Shown here piece after piece: positions 27,101-35,157 of a stretch of 64,000 bases of DNA. The stretch is taken from positions 124,001 to 188,000 of the forward strand of contig NZ_SIRE01000021.1 of NCBI RefSeq assembly GCF_004307995.1, written 5' to 3'. Below the pieces are notes generated by a model. It was given only the letters and a program-made list of their open reading frames with translations, was not told the origin of the DNA and did no database searches. The translations under genes were made by a program, and so were the position numbers. Each line of letters starts with the position of its first letter. The stretch's first letter is position 1. Source of the DNA: Paenibacillus thalictri (GTDB lineage Bacteria > Bacillota > Bacilli > Paenibacillales > NBRC-103111).

Positions 27101-30100
27101 CGGGGGTTATTCCAATGACGGTATCGGCGTCAATTACTCCAAGGGCGTCGTCCTCAGAAACAACACCATTACCGGATTCAGCACCGGCATCATAGAAGGA
27201 GACATTTTGGCAGGGTCATCCCTGCATCTTGTCGGCAACAGCTTCGGCGGCAACGATATCGACATTTGGACAAATTCCGGCAACGATACAATTGAACTGG
27301 GAACGGGGGCCGACACAATCGCTTACCGCCAAGGCAACAACGGTGTGGATACGATCTCGTCGTTCGGAGCCGGAGACCGGATTCGTGTCGTCGGTTTTGT
27401 CGACGGATCCGTCAATGGACAGATTGGGACAGTTGCAAACGCAGTGTATGTGACCGATACAAATTCCACCCAGGTCATTAACGGATACACCGACGCTCAC
27501 CCTGTTGTTGACTTTACCGGCGGCACAATTACAAGCGGCGACGGAACGTCGGTGGCGGCGCGGTCTGTGCAGGTGTCGGTAACCGGCAATGAAACAACGC
27601 TGTTCATCGATACCGAAAACGACACGGACGCACCGGAGCTGACGATCAAGTTGGCGGGTGTTTACCGTACGGACAACTTCAAGCTGAACGGCGGCTACAT
27701 CGAGTATGTGCCGGACAGCACGATCAGTGCAGCTAGTGCGACATTTGACACCAATACGTCCGACACGAGTACAGGCCATTACGCTGATGTGACGACGACG
27801 CTGACGGCAAACGGCCGCACGCTGACAGATTTCAAATTAAACGGCGTAAGCATTGGCAGCTCGAACTATAGCGTGGATAATTCAGGCGTGGTTACGATCA
27901 AAAAGGAGTATTTGGCTTCGCTGGGCGCTGGAGCCCATTCATTTACGCTGGATATGAACATCGGCAATGATCCGGTGCTGACGGTAACCGTCAGCAATTC
28001 GGCTGCAGGTTTGACTGGCATTGCCGGGCAAGTGCCGGCGGCGGCGGGAGGGGGCAACGGCCAAACCGCAGGAACGGCTGCCGCATTGACGCTGAGTGTG
28101 CCGTACAGCAAGACAGTATTAAATTTGGCGGACATCGCGACGGTCACTGGAGCAACGTACAAGCTGTATACGGACAGCGCTTTTTCAAGCGAGATCGTTG
28201 GAGGTTCGACCGTACCGCTGTCTGCAGGCGGTTCGACAACCGTGTATGTCAAAGTTACTGCACAGGACGCAGCGACGGTGATGTATTATGCGGTGACAAT
28301 AAACCGCGCGGCGGCACTGAGCAGCGATGCCGGCTTGGTTAGTGTTGCGGGACAAACTCCTGTCTCTACGGGCGGCGGCAGCGGCACAGCGGCTAACGCT
28401 GCGATCACCTGGACGGTCAACGTATCGTACGGCAAACAAACGCTGCTTCCGGCGGATATGGTCACAGTTACCGGAGCGACGTACAGGCTGTATACGGATA
28501 GCGCTTTTACAAGTGAGATAACGGGCAGTTTGACGGCTCCCTTGGCGGCGGGTGGAGCAACCCGGGTGTACGTTAAGGTGACGTCCGAGGACGTGACGAC
28601 GGTGAAATACTACGAAGTGACAGTGAACCGCGCCGCGGCGCCAAATGGTGACGCCAGCTTGGTTAGCGTGGGCGGCCTGACGTCGGCGTCGATAGGAGGC
28701 GGCAACGGCGGCTCGGCAGGAGCGGCGGTAGTCTGGAATATGAGCGTACCCATCGGCACCTCATCGTTTAATCTGTCGAGCATTGTCACGGTTACCGGGG
28801 CGACGTATAAGCTGTACACGGACGGCGGTTTTACGACGGAAATGACCGGCAGCTCCTCCATTGCGCTTGCTATAGGCGGAGTGACCAAGGTTTATATTAA
28901 AGTGACGGCGCAAGATGGGACGACGGTCAAGTATTACATTGTGTCGATTTATCGTGCCGGAACTTCAAGCGGCTCGTCCACCAATACAAGCAATAACAGC
29001 ACCGGCAATACCGGCGCGACGAATACAAGTACGACAAGCAGTACAAGTACAAGTAAGGAAGTTATTGTTTATGTCAACGGCAAAGCGGAGAATGCGGGCA
29101 GTGCCGCCGTCGCGCAGGTGAACAATCGTACGGTCACAACCATCGACGTCGATAAGCAGAAGCTGGAGGCAAAGCTGGCGGCTGAAGGTAAAGATGCGAC
29201 GGTAACCGTCGTATTTACCGACAAATCGGATGTCGTTGCCGGGGAACTGACCGGTGAGATGATTCGGAAGATGGAGCAGATGAGCGCCACGCTGGAGCTG
29301 AGAACCGAACAGGCCTTCTACAAAGTGCCGAGCTTGCAAATCAATATTCAAAATCTTGCCGCCAAGCTGGGGCAGGTCGCGGATCTCAACGAGATCAAGG
29401 TGAGAGTCGAGATTTCCCAAAGCGAAGCGGGCAAGGTGAAAGTGGTCGAAAATGCGGCGAAGGACGGCGGTTTTAGCGTTGTTGTTCCGCCTGTGGATTT
29501 TTCCGTCACCGCCTCATACCGGGGACAGTCGGTTGAAATCACGGATTACACGGTATACGTAGAGCGGACGATTGCGCTGCCGGAAGGTATCGATCCGAAT
29601 AAAATAACAACGGCTGTTGTTACAGAGCCCGACGGATCAGTGCGCCACGTCCCAACCAAGATTACCCAAAGCGGCGGCCGCTATTATGCGACGATTAACA
29701 GCTTAACGAACAGCACCTATACGGTCGTATGGCATCCGCTCGAATTTGCCGACGCGGCTCAGCATTGGAGCAAGGATGCAGTGAACGATATGGGCTCGCG
29801 TATGGTCGTGCAAGGAACGGGGAACGGTTTGTTTGAACCGGACCGGGATATCACGCGGGCGGAATTTGCGGCAATTATCGTCAAGTCGCTTGGCTTAAGC
29901 GTACAGGCCAAAGGAATGCAGCCGTTCCGCGATGTCGCTTCGGACAAGTGGTACAACGGCGCTGTGCAGACTGCATATGCCTACCGTCTGATTACCGGTT
30001 ATGAGGACGGAACGTTCCGGCCGACGGACAACATCACCAGGCAAGAAGCGGTAGCAATCATTGCCAAAGCAATGCGGATCACGGGGCTGACAAGCAAGCT

Positions 30101-30302
30101 GCCTGCAAACAGCCAGGTTCTTGCGGCTTTCCTCGACCAGTCGGACATTGCGGAATGGGCGCATGAAAGCTTTGAAGCGGGTGTGCAGGCGGGAATCGTC
30201 TTAGGCAGAAGCGCGGGGCGGATCGAACCGCAAGCTTATATCACGCGGGCAGAAGTTGCGGCCATGGTGCAGCGTTTGCTTAAAAATTCACAATTGATTT
30301 AA
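24141..30302 (+). CDS. Giant multidomain S-layer-homology surface protein
   Basis: Secreted cell-wall-associated protein of 2,053 residues. Order: signal peptide (1-32); Gly/Thr-rich repeated region with recurring ATGG turns (about 35-580); right-handed parallel beta-helix, pectate-lyase-like (about 670-1065); a short RTX-like NDTIELGTGADTIAYRQGNN; an X2-type domain (about 1190-1290); three tandem cadherin-like beta-sandwich repeats (about 1290-1605); a Ser/Thr/Asn linker; a conserved pre-SLH region; and three SLH repeats (about 1870-2052, e.g. FEPDRDITRAEFAAIIVKSL) that bind pyruvylated wall polymer. ATG 24141 is preferred over 24135 by spacing from AGGGG. No catalytic site was recognised in the beta-helix; glycan binding or lyase activity is possible. 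Confidence 0.9.
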   Translation: MKKMTKSAIRLLLAICLLLPGWAGLDMRAEANGATDYTVNGNPYSWQDATLAADGDTLEIVTDDAPSSPVKIHVTAPANASVTLKGKAGKTYDNVYVEVDENITLNIENFNITAPTGDSYNGISFTKLNSPNATALNVTGSNTISGFDGINSKTNHQLTIKGAGTLTALGKASTAANTASGHGIHVLSDGTGVTQPGAKLIIEGNVKAVGGDSLDESAGSGIFLDWGNMQVKSGTVEAIGGKTNGDRSAQPYSGSIVTRRGGYGINLKGWGFPQTAGELTVEGGQLTATGGEALAVNSNGYAFEGGRGILADTSITISGGSVTTTGGISADTNAKGGDGMFSLALTISGTATTVTSTGVNGGLEGGSGMFITNDVSIEGAAVTATGGSGFVNGYGIFAPSGKITIKDGARASATGGMAVTGTSGGTAVYANGGGIEITNADLTATGGNATAAGASGGPAVYVSGDIQVTNATVSATGGNGPVNGSHGLFSYSGNITIGSGANITSIGGNGTTGVGGVGLRAFGGNSGKTVQIDSAAGNIYVRGGQGATAQRPSILGKDIYIATGNVGEIAMEVSMNPRSIKNKAGGDDVYMLTATTNPPAAATIESQVAGALGGSYTYKSPAKVDGKAFLWLPTGSQIASATNYQSESKMMPTNDTASVVLSLLPGAVVAQLEHGGASIGYPTIQSALDAAVDGDTVTIKPGTYRGQLTVTKNITLQGSGADTTMIESPDSSSLAQSSWKNLKDQFIYAVIGVKTSTPGTVNIKNITVDGRKQGYIAAHNGEEGLYTFNGIAVRDTTVTIDHVKVVDVRDLWSDYGTAPAPLPGDYVPQDQPSGANHNESILLEGAAGAGSHKVTVTNSTVSKFHKTGILGWGPTLEVDIQNNDIQGHGKTLYSTGNGIQIASSDRSGMGGANGDRRGTTGVVKNNRIYDIGLVIPEPGQPGSYLNVGLYGPSGILLYAAGEGFLIEGNTITGPGVMPWHNSDSSNDGGYSNDGIGVNYSKGVVLRNNTITGFSTGIIEGDILAGSSLHLVGNSFGGNDIDIWTNSGNDTIELGTGADTIAYRQGNNGVDTISSFGAGDRIRVVGFVDGSVNGQIGTVANAVYVTDTNSTQVINGYTDAHPVVDFTGGTITSGDGTSVAARSVQVSVTGNETTLFIDTENDTDAPELTIKLAGVYRTDNFKLNGGYIEYVPDSTISAASATFDTNTSDTSTGHYADVTTTLTANGRTLTDFKLNGVSIGSSNYSVDNSGVVTIKKEYLASLGAGAHSFTLDMNIGNDPVLTVTVSNSAAGLTGIAGQVPAAAGGGNGQTAGTAAALTLSVPYSKTVLNLADIATVTGATYKLYTDSAFSSEIVGGSTVPLSAGGSTTVYVKVTAQDAATVMYYAVTINRAAALSSDAGLVSVAGQTPVSTGGGSGTAANAAITWTVNVSYGKQTLLPADMVTVTGATYRLYTDSAFTSEITGSLTAPLAAGGATRVYVKVTSEDVTTVKYYEVTVNRAAAPNGDASLVSVGGLTSASIGGGNGGSAGAAVVWNMSVPIGTSSFNLSSIVTVTGATYKLYTDGGFTTEMTGSSSIALAIGGVTKVYIKVTAQDGTTVKYYIVSIYRAGTSSGSSTNTSNNSTGNTGATNTSTTSSTSTSKEVIVYVNGKAENAGSAAVAQVNNRTVTTIDVDKQKLEAKLAAEGKDATVTVVFTDKSDVVAGELTGEMIRKMEQMSATLELRTEQAFYKVPSLQINIQNLAAKLGQVADLNEIKVRVEISQSEAGKVKVVENAAKDGGFSVVVPPVDFSVTASYRGQSVEITDYTVYVERTIALPEGIDPNKITTAVVTEPDGSVRHVPTKITQSGGRYYATINSLTNSTYTVVWHPLEFADAAQHWSKDAVNDMGSRMVVQGTGNGLFEPDRDITRAEFAAIIVKSLGLSVQAKGMQPFRDVASDKWYNGAVQTAYAYRLITGYEDGTFRPTDNITRQEAVAIIAKAMRITGLTSKLPANSQVLAAFLDQSDIAEWAHESFEAGVQAGIVLGRSAGRIEPQAYITRAEVAAMVQRLLKNSQLI
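28010..28950 (+). repeat. Three tandem ~310-bp coding repeats (cadherin-like modules)
   Basis: Three successive units each encode the pattern VTVTGATYKLYTD...F..E..G...PLA.GG.T.VYVKVTAQD..TV.YY.V.INRA (dots mark varying positions; spacing approximate). They start near 28010, 28335 and 28655. The first two are the most alike. They extend the stalk of the surface protein and are a site where unequal recombination could change the copy number. Confidence 0.75.
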
Positions 30303-30329
30303 ATTGGCTTGTAAAAGGCCTAAGCAGAT

Positions 30330-30377
30330 CAGGGTCGTCCTTAAAGCATCCAGCTTTCAGGGACGGCCCTGTTTTTT
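30330..30377 (+). terminator. Strong rho-independent terminator of the SLH gene
   Basis: An 18-bp stem with one bulge and two G-T pairs (left arm CAGGGTCGTCCTTAAAGC, right arm ends GGACGGCCCTG), loop ATCCA, followed by TTTTTT. It isolates the SLH gene from the aromatic operon. Confidence 0.92.
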
Positions 30378-30444
30378 GTTGTTCATGAAAATCAACAAAA
30401 TCAACAATAACCCGCCAATAAAAAATCCACAAATAAAATCCGTA

Positions 30445-30473
30445 TTGACCGGCTAAAAAAGTAATGATATTCT
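30445..30473 (+). promoter_or_regulatory. SigA-type promoter of the aromatic operon
   Basis: TTGACC (30445-30450) and TATTCT (30468-30473) are separated by 17 bp. The predicted start of transcription, near 30480, is immediately followed by the 34-bp palindrome, as expected for a repressed promoter. Confidence 0.65.
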
Positions 30474-30483
30474 AAAAATGTAG

Positions 30484-30517
30484 TTCACATTATGAATTGT
30501 ATAATTCATAATGTGAA
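30484..30517. promoter_or_regulatory. Perfect 34-bp palindromic operator
   Basis: Arms TTCACATTATGAATT and AATTCATAATGTGAA are exact reverse complements around GTAT. Each arm also contains its own TTCA-N5-TGAA dyad, so two dimers could bind side by side. It sits from about +4 to +37 of the predicted transcript, where a bound repressor blocks elongation or open-complex formation. IclR-, GntR- or MarR-type aromatic-responsive regulators are candidates; none is encoded next to it. Confidence 0.75.
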
Positions 30518-30583
30518 TAATAAGGTTTGCCAATATGGTGTGTTGATCGGAACGATGCCATTTGACTACAGGGAGGGGACACG

Positions 30584-32113
30584 ATGGAGGGAGAAATCGG
30601 GGGCACCGCCGCAAAGGCCGAATTTGATGCGGCGATTATAGGCGGAGGCCCGGTGGGCGTTACGCTTGCCAATATGCTTGGGTTTTACGGTTTAAAGGTA
30701 GCAGTGTTCGAAAAGGAGCCGTCGGTGTATCATATGCCGCGGGCCAGCCACATGGACGCCGAGGTGATGCGCATTTACCAATCGTTTGGGTTATCCGAAG
30801 CATTAAACCGCATCGTTATCGGCGCTAAAGGCTACGAGTTTTTGAATGGGGACGGGAAGGTGCTGCTCAAGCTGGATAAGCCCGAAGGGGACAGTCCGCA
30901 AGGCTGGAAGTATCATTACCGCTTCTATCAGCCGAATTTCGAACAGGTGCTGCGCGCCGGGACCGAGCGATTCGAGCAGGTCCGAATGTTCCTTGAGCAC
31001 GAAGTGACCGGTATCGAGGAAAAGCACGGTTATGTCCAATTGCGGGTGGACAACCGGACCAAACATGAGAGTATCGAAGTAAGCGCTTCCTATGTCATTG
31101 GCTGCGATGGCGGCCGTTCCATGGTGCGCCGTTCGCTCGGAATTGAGATGGACGATGTGGGACTTCGCCAGCAGTGGCTTGTCGTAGACGTGAAGCTTAA
31201 ACGCGAAGTTGCGCTTCCTCCGAAAGGAATCCAGTATTGCGAACCGTCCAGGCCCATCACCTACGTGCCGATGATCGGCGATTACGACCGTTACCGCTGG
31301 GAAATCATGCTGCTGCCGGGCGAAACTAAAGAAGAGATGGAGCGTCCCGAGCAGGTGTGGGGTCTGTTGAACCGGTGGCTTCAACCGGAGGATGCTACCC
31401 TGGAAAGGGCTTCCGTTTACATTTTCCACTCGGTGATCGCCAAGCAGTGGAGGAAAAGCAGAGTGTTCCTGGCAGGAGATTCGGCTCATCAGACACCGCC
31501 TTTTCTCGGCCAAGGCTTGTGCGCAGGGGTTCGCGACGCGGCAAATCTGGCCTGGAAGCTAAATATGGTCGTTCACGGACAAGCGGAAGAGAGCTTGCTC
31601 GACACGTACCAATCGGAGCGTTCGCCGCATGTGCGCCAATTTATCGATATGGCGACTGAACTTGGCAAAATCATTACCGTGCTGGATCCTGAGGAAGCTG
31701 CCGCACGCGATCGCAAGCTGTTAAGCGGAGACACGCGGACGTTAGTGCAGCCTGCTCCGTTGTTGGGCTCCGGCATTCGCCTTGCAGACGGGGAGCTGGC
31801 GGGAACGTTGTTTGCTCAGCCTCGGCTGGGCAGCGGGCAGCTTATGGACGATGCGGTCGGCAACCGGTTTGCCGTGATTGCCGAACCCGACGTGATCGAC
31901 AACGTATCGGAGGAGACAAAAGCTGTCTGGAGCCGCCTGGATGCAGTGGTGCTGACGGATCACGGCGATGAGCTGAAGTCTATTTTTCAGATGCATGATA
32001 CCGCTGCTTTTATGATTAGACCCGACCGGTACGTATTCGGCAAAGCGGCGGGAGCGGCCGAACTTGAACGGTTAACGGCCGAGCTGGAACGCAAACTGCA
32101 TTATGTCTCCTAA
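30584..32113 (+). CDS. FAD-dependent aromatic hydroxylase (MhpA-like)
   Basis: Class A flavoprotein monooxygenase of 509 residues, using NAD(P)H and O2 to hydroxylate a phenolic ring. The GxGxxG motif is AAIIGGGPVGVTLANML, the NAD(P)H/FAD DG-type motif is VIGCDGGRSMVRRSLG (near 170), and the second FAD motif is VFLAGDSAHQTPPFLGQGLC (near 300). It resembles 3-(3-hydroxyphenyl)propionate and 3-hydroxybenzoate hydroxylases. GGGAGGGGACACG precedes the ATG. It is the first gene of an operon with an FAH-family hydrolase and gentisate dioxygenase, which suggests that it makes gentisate or a related para-diol. Confidence 0.9.
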   Translation: MEGEIGGTAAKAEFDAAIIGGGPVGVTLANMLGFYGLKVAVFEKEPSVYHMPRASHMDAEVMRIYQSFGLSEALNRIVIGAKGYEFLNGDGKVLLKLDKPEGDSPQGWKYHYRFYQPNFEQVLRAGTERFEQVRMFLEHEVTGIEEKHGYVQLRVDNRTKHESIEVSASYVIGCDGGRSMVRRSLGIEMDDVGLRQQWLVVDVKLKREVALPPKGIQYCEPSRPITYVPMIGDYDRYRWEIMLLPGETKEEMERPEQVWGLLNRWLQPEDATLERASVYIFHSVIAKQWRKSRVFLAGDSAHQTPPFLGQGLCAGVRDAANLAWKLNMVVHGQAEESLLDTYQSERSPHVRQFIDMATELGKIITVLDPEEAAARDRKLLSGDTRTLVQPAPLLGSGIRLADGELAGTLFAQPRLGSGQLMDDAVGNRFAVIAEPDVIDNVSEETKAVWSRLDAVVLTDHGDELKSIFQMHDTAAFMIRPDRYVFGKAAGAAELERLTAELERKLHYVS

Positions 32114-32175
32114 ACGCTTCATGCACAAATCCAATCGCAAACCAATAAATACAAGAGCAAAGGAGTTTAAAAAAC

Positions 32176-33099
32176 ATGAGACTTGTCACTTATTCCACAA
32201 ATGGAAGTCCGCTGCGGCTTGGCATTTTGCTGGGCGACGATACGATTCTTGACCCGCAGCTGGCCTATTGCGAGAAGCTGATTGCAGCCGGGCAAGGCCG
32301 GGCGGAGGAACTGGCGCAGGCGCTGCTGCCAAGCGACCCGACCGCTTTTTTGGCCAACGGCGATTTTGCTGTAAAAGCGGCGGGCGAAGCGATCGAATAC
32401 GCAGCGGGCACACCGCAGACATCGGCTTTGTATAACAAAGCGGACGTCACCTTAGGTTCACCGGTTCCGAAGCCAAACAAAATTATTTGCGTTGGCCTCA
32501 ACTACCGCGATCATATCCAAGAAATGGGACGCGAGATTCCAAGCGTGCCGCTTATTTTTGCCAAGTTCGGCCCGGCGGTGATCGGTCCGTTCGACGATGT
32601 GCCGCGTAATGCGCATCTGACCCAAAAGCTGGATTATGAAGCCGAGTTTGCTTTTGTCATCGGGAAGAAAGGAAAAGATATCCCCAGAGCCGACGCTTTC
32701 GATTACGTTGCCGGCTACTGCGCAGTAAACGATATTACGGCGCGCGACATGCAGAAACGGACTTTGCAGTGGCTGCAGGGCAAAACGCTCGACGCCAGCC
32801 TGCCGATGGGCCCGTGCCTGGTTACGAAGGACGAAATCGAGGACCCGCACAACTTAAATATTACGCTTACCGTTAACGGGGAAATAAGGCAAACCTCCAA
32901 TACGAAGCAGCTTGTTTTTGATGTACCGCAGCTGGTTGAGTTTCTGTCGCATATCGTGACTTTGGAGCCCGGGGATGTCGTATGTACCGGAACGCCGGGG
33001 GGTGTCGGCGAAGCGCGCGGCATCTTCCTGCAAACCGGCGATGTAGTCAGAGTCGAGCTGGAGAACGTCGGAGTTATCGAGAATCGTATCGCCGAATAG
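32176..33099 (+). CDS. Fumarylacetoacetate-hydrolase family protein (fumarylpyruvate hydrolase candidate)
   Basis: C-C bond hydrolase of 307 residues. The core begins IICVGLNYRDHIQEMG near residue 95, followed by metal ligands in LDYEAEFAFVIGKKG, and the C-terminal signature PGDVVCTGTPGGVG. Members cleave fumarylpyruvate, acylpyruvates or fumarylacetoacetate, or decarboxylate and isomerise homoprotocatechuate products. With gentisate dioxygenase directly downstream, fumarylpyruvate or maleylpyruvate hydrolysis is the best guess. AAAGGAG precedes the ATG. No maleylpyruvate isomerase is recognisable nearby. Confidence 0.9.
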   Translation: MRLVTYSTNGSPLRLGILLGDDTILDPQLAYCEKLIAAGQGRAEELAQALLPSDPTAFLANGDFAVKAAGEAIEYAAGTPQTSALYNKADVTLGSPVPKPNKIICVGLNYRDHIQEMGREIPSVPLIFAKFGPAVIGPFDDVPRNAHLTQKLDYEAEFAFVIGKKGKDIPRADAFDYVAGYCAVNDITARDMQKRTLQWLQGKTLDASLPMGPCLVTKDEIEDPHNLNITLTVNGEIRQTSNTKQLVFDVPQLVEFLSHIVTLEPGDVVCTGTPGGVGEARGIFLQTGDVVRVELENVGVIENRIAE

Positions 33100-33133
33100 G
33101 CGCAATCTCAACACACGCGAAAGGATGATTTAT

Positions 33134-34243
33134 ATGGCGGCATGGTCAAAAGATCTCGAACAGTTCCATGAGGAGTTGGACAGCGTCAATCTGGGCCCGC
33201 TGTGGGCGCACATTCATCACATGAATACGATTGAGCCGAAGTCTAAGGCGATCCCGTATTTGTGGAAAAGCGAGCTGATTGAAAGTTATCTGACTCGCGC
33301 CGAAAAATTGCTCGAAGTAGGAACGGGTTCGGCGGAACGGCGCGCGGTGTATTTGGTCAATCCGGGGATGAAGCATTTAAAGCCGATTGCCTGGGGAGGA
33401 GCGACTCAGACATTGTATGCGGCCGTGCAAGCGGTCAAACCGGGCGAAATCGCCCCGTCGCATCGGCATACGGCCACGGCGCTGCGGTTTGTCATGAAGG
33501 GCAAAGGCGGGTTCGGCCGTGTCGACGGCGAGCAGATTACGTTTTCGCCCGGCGATTATTTGATTACGCCGACATGGTCGTGGCACGATCATACGAACAA
33601 AGGCGATGAGACGGTGTTTTGGATGGATTGTCTGGACACTCCGTTTATTATGGCGATGGACGTTTCCTTTACCGAATTTCATCCGGATAAACAGCAGCCT
33701 TTGCTTGTTCCGGACGACTTCAGCTCCAAACGTTATCAGGGCGGCATGGTCCGACCGCTGAACGACCGCCAGCCTAAAAACGTCGCATTGGGAAGATTCA
33801 AGTGGGAATTGACAAAAAACGCGCTTGACGGATTATCCGAATTTCCGGCCGACCCGTTCGAAGGTTATGCCGTCGAATATATCAATCCTTCCACAGGCAA
33901 AGACGCCAACGACCGGATCGGCGCGCGCATGCAAAAATTGCCGGCCGGTTTTAAAGGCACAGCGCACCGCCATGTGCACAGCAATGTGTATCATGTCCAT
34001 AAAGGGCAGGGCTACACCGTGATGAACGGCGTTCGGTTCGATTGGTCGGAGGGGGACTTTTTCGCCGTGCCGGCTTGGACTTGGCATGAGCATGTGAACA
34101 CCTCTTCCAGCGAAGAAGCCTATTTGTTTTCCACGAACGATCTGCCGATTCTCGAAGCGTTCCGTTTTGAAAGACAGGAAGATTACAAGGAAAATAACGG
34201 CCATCAGGATATTAACGATGTGTTTGTTCCGATTCGCCCTTAA
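33134..34243 (+). CDS. Gentisate 1,2-dioxygenase-type bicupin
   Basis: Ring-cleaving Fe(II) dioxygenase candidate of 369 residues with two cupin domains. The first has the metal-binding pair in PSHRHTATALRFVMKG and a distal His in WSWHDHTNKG; the second repeats the theme in TAHRHVHSNVYHVHKG and WTWHEHVN. The N-terminal GPLWAHIHHMNTIEPKSKA is typical of gentisate dioxygenase. ATG 33134 is chosen over an ATG at 33125 by distance from AAAGG. It would convert gentisate to maleylpyruvate in the cytoplasm, between the hydroxylase and the FAH-family hydrolase. Salicylate or 1-hydroxy-2-naphthoate cleavage are alternatives in this family. Confidence 0.92.
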   Translation: MAAWSKDLEQFHEELDSVNLGPLWAHIHHMNTIEPKSKAIPYLWKSELIESYLTRAEKLLEVGTGSAERRAVYLVNPGMKHLKPIAWGGATQTLYAAVQAVKPGEIAPSHRHTATALRFVMKGKGGFGRVDGEQITFSPGDYLITPTWSWHDHTNKGDETVFWMDCLDTPFIMAMDVSFTEFHPDKQQPLLVPDDFSSKRYQGGMVRPLNDRQPKNVALGRFKWELTKNALDGLSEFPADPFEGYAVEYINPSTGKDANDRIGARMQKLPAGFKGTAHRHVHSNVYHVHKGQGYTVMNGVRFDWSEGDFFAVPAWTWHEHVNTSSSEEAYLFSTNDLPILEAFRFERQEDYKENNGHQDINDVFVPIRP

Positions 34244-34319
34244 GTCATCACAGGTTTCTTTATCGTTTGTTCCGGCTATATAATGGGAAGGGAAATGATT
34301 CCTTTCAGGAGGTGCTCAC

Positions 34320-35033
34320 ATGTCAGGTGCCGACATGCTCTCAAGTACGATTGAAAAGCTGGTTTTGGCCAATCAAATATTAAGCAATGAAGGGATTCTT
34401 GATGCTTTCGGACACGTGAGCGCCAGAAACCCGGACAATCCCGAGCAATTCCTGCTGTCGCGCGCCGTCGCTCCTTCGCTGGTGACGGAGGATGGCGTGA
34501 TGCTTCATGACTTCGACGGCGATGTGCTGGATAAGGCGTACGCGCCGTATGCGGAACGCATTTTGCACGCGCGAATATACAAAGCTCGTCCGGACGTGCA
34601 GGCGATCTGCCACAACCACGCCGCCCCGCTGCTTCCGTTTACCGTAACCGGAGTCGAGCTGAAGCCGATTATGCATATGGCCGGTATGTTTTATGACGGC
34701 ATCCCGGTATACGACGAAGGGGAGGCAGCCAGCGGCATGCTGATTGTCAGCGCAAGCGAAGCGGACCGGGTTGCCCGCGCTTTGGGCGGCAAGCGGGGAT
34801 TATTGATGCGCGGGCACGGCGCCGTGGTGGTCGGTTCGACGGTGGAAGAAGTGGTAATGAGCTCCGTTTATTTGGCGGCCAATGCGGAAGTGCAATACCG
34901 GGCGATGCAGATGGGAACTCCGAAGTTTATTTCACCCGAAGAAGGCCAAGCGGCGATGGAGAAAAATTTCCGTCCGATCGCGTTGGGCAGGGCCTGGAGT
35001 TATTGGGTTGACCGGGTAAAAAGCAAGGGATAA
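34320..35033 (+). CDS. Class II aldolase/adducin-family protein
   Basis: Zn-dependent aldolase-fold enzyme of 237 residues. The metal-binding pair is in ICHNHAAPLL near residue 100 and the C-terminal RGHGAVVVG loop adds the third His. Members include fuculose-phosphate aldolase and also decarboxylases acting on dihydroxyphthalate-type substrates. Its place after the gentisate genes favours an aromatic-acid decarboxylase or a pyruvate-releasing aldolase. It may be partly separate from the operon upstream: TATAAT at 34279 sits 35 bp before the start, but no good -35 box accompanies it. AGGAGGTG precedes the ATG. Confidence 0.88.
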   Translation: MSGADMLSSTIEKLVLANQILSNEGILDAFGHVSARNPDNPEQFLLSRAVAPSLVTEDGVMLHDFDGDVLDKAYAPYAERILHARIYKARPDVQAICHNHAAPLLPFTVTGVELKPIMHMAGMFYDGIPVYDEGEAASGMLIVSASEADRVARALGGKRGLLMRGHGAVVVGSTVEEVVMSSVYLAANAEVQYRAMQMGTPKFISPEEGQAAMEKNFRPIALGRAWSYWVDRVKSKG

Positions 35034-35157
35034 GCAAAATGAAGGATGACCCAACCAGCGGGTAAATCATGGGCCAGCGAGTTACCGTCGGGCAAATTGT
35101 GGTAATCCAATCATAAGGGGGTGCGCCCGCGCTCCCGCAGGGAGACGGGGGAAAACG

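Noticed and set aside
28010..28950. CRISPR-like or mobile repeat
   Set aside because: Repeats are ~310 bp, in frame and encode protein domains; no spacer pattern.
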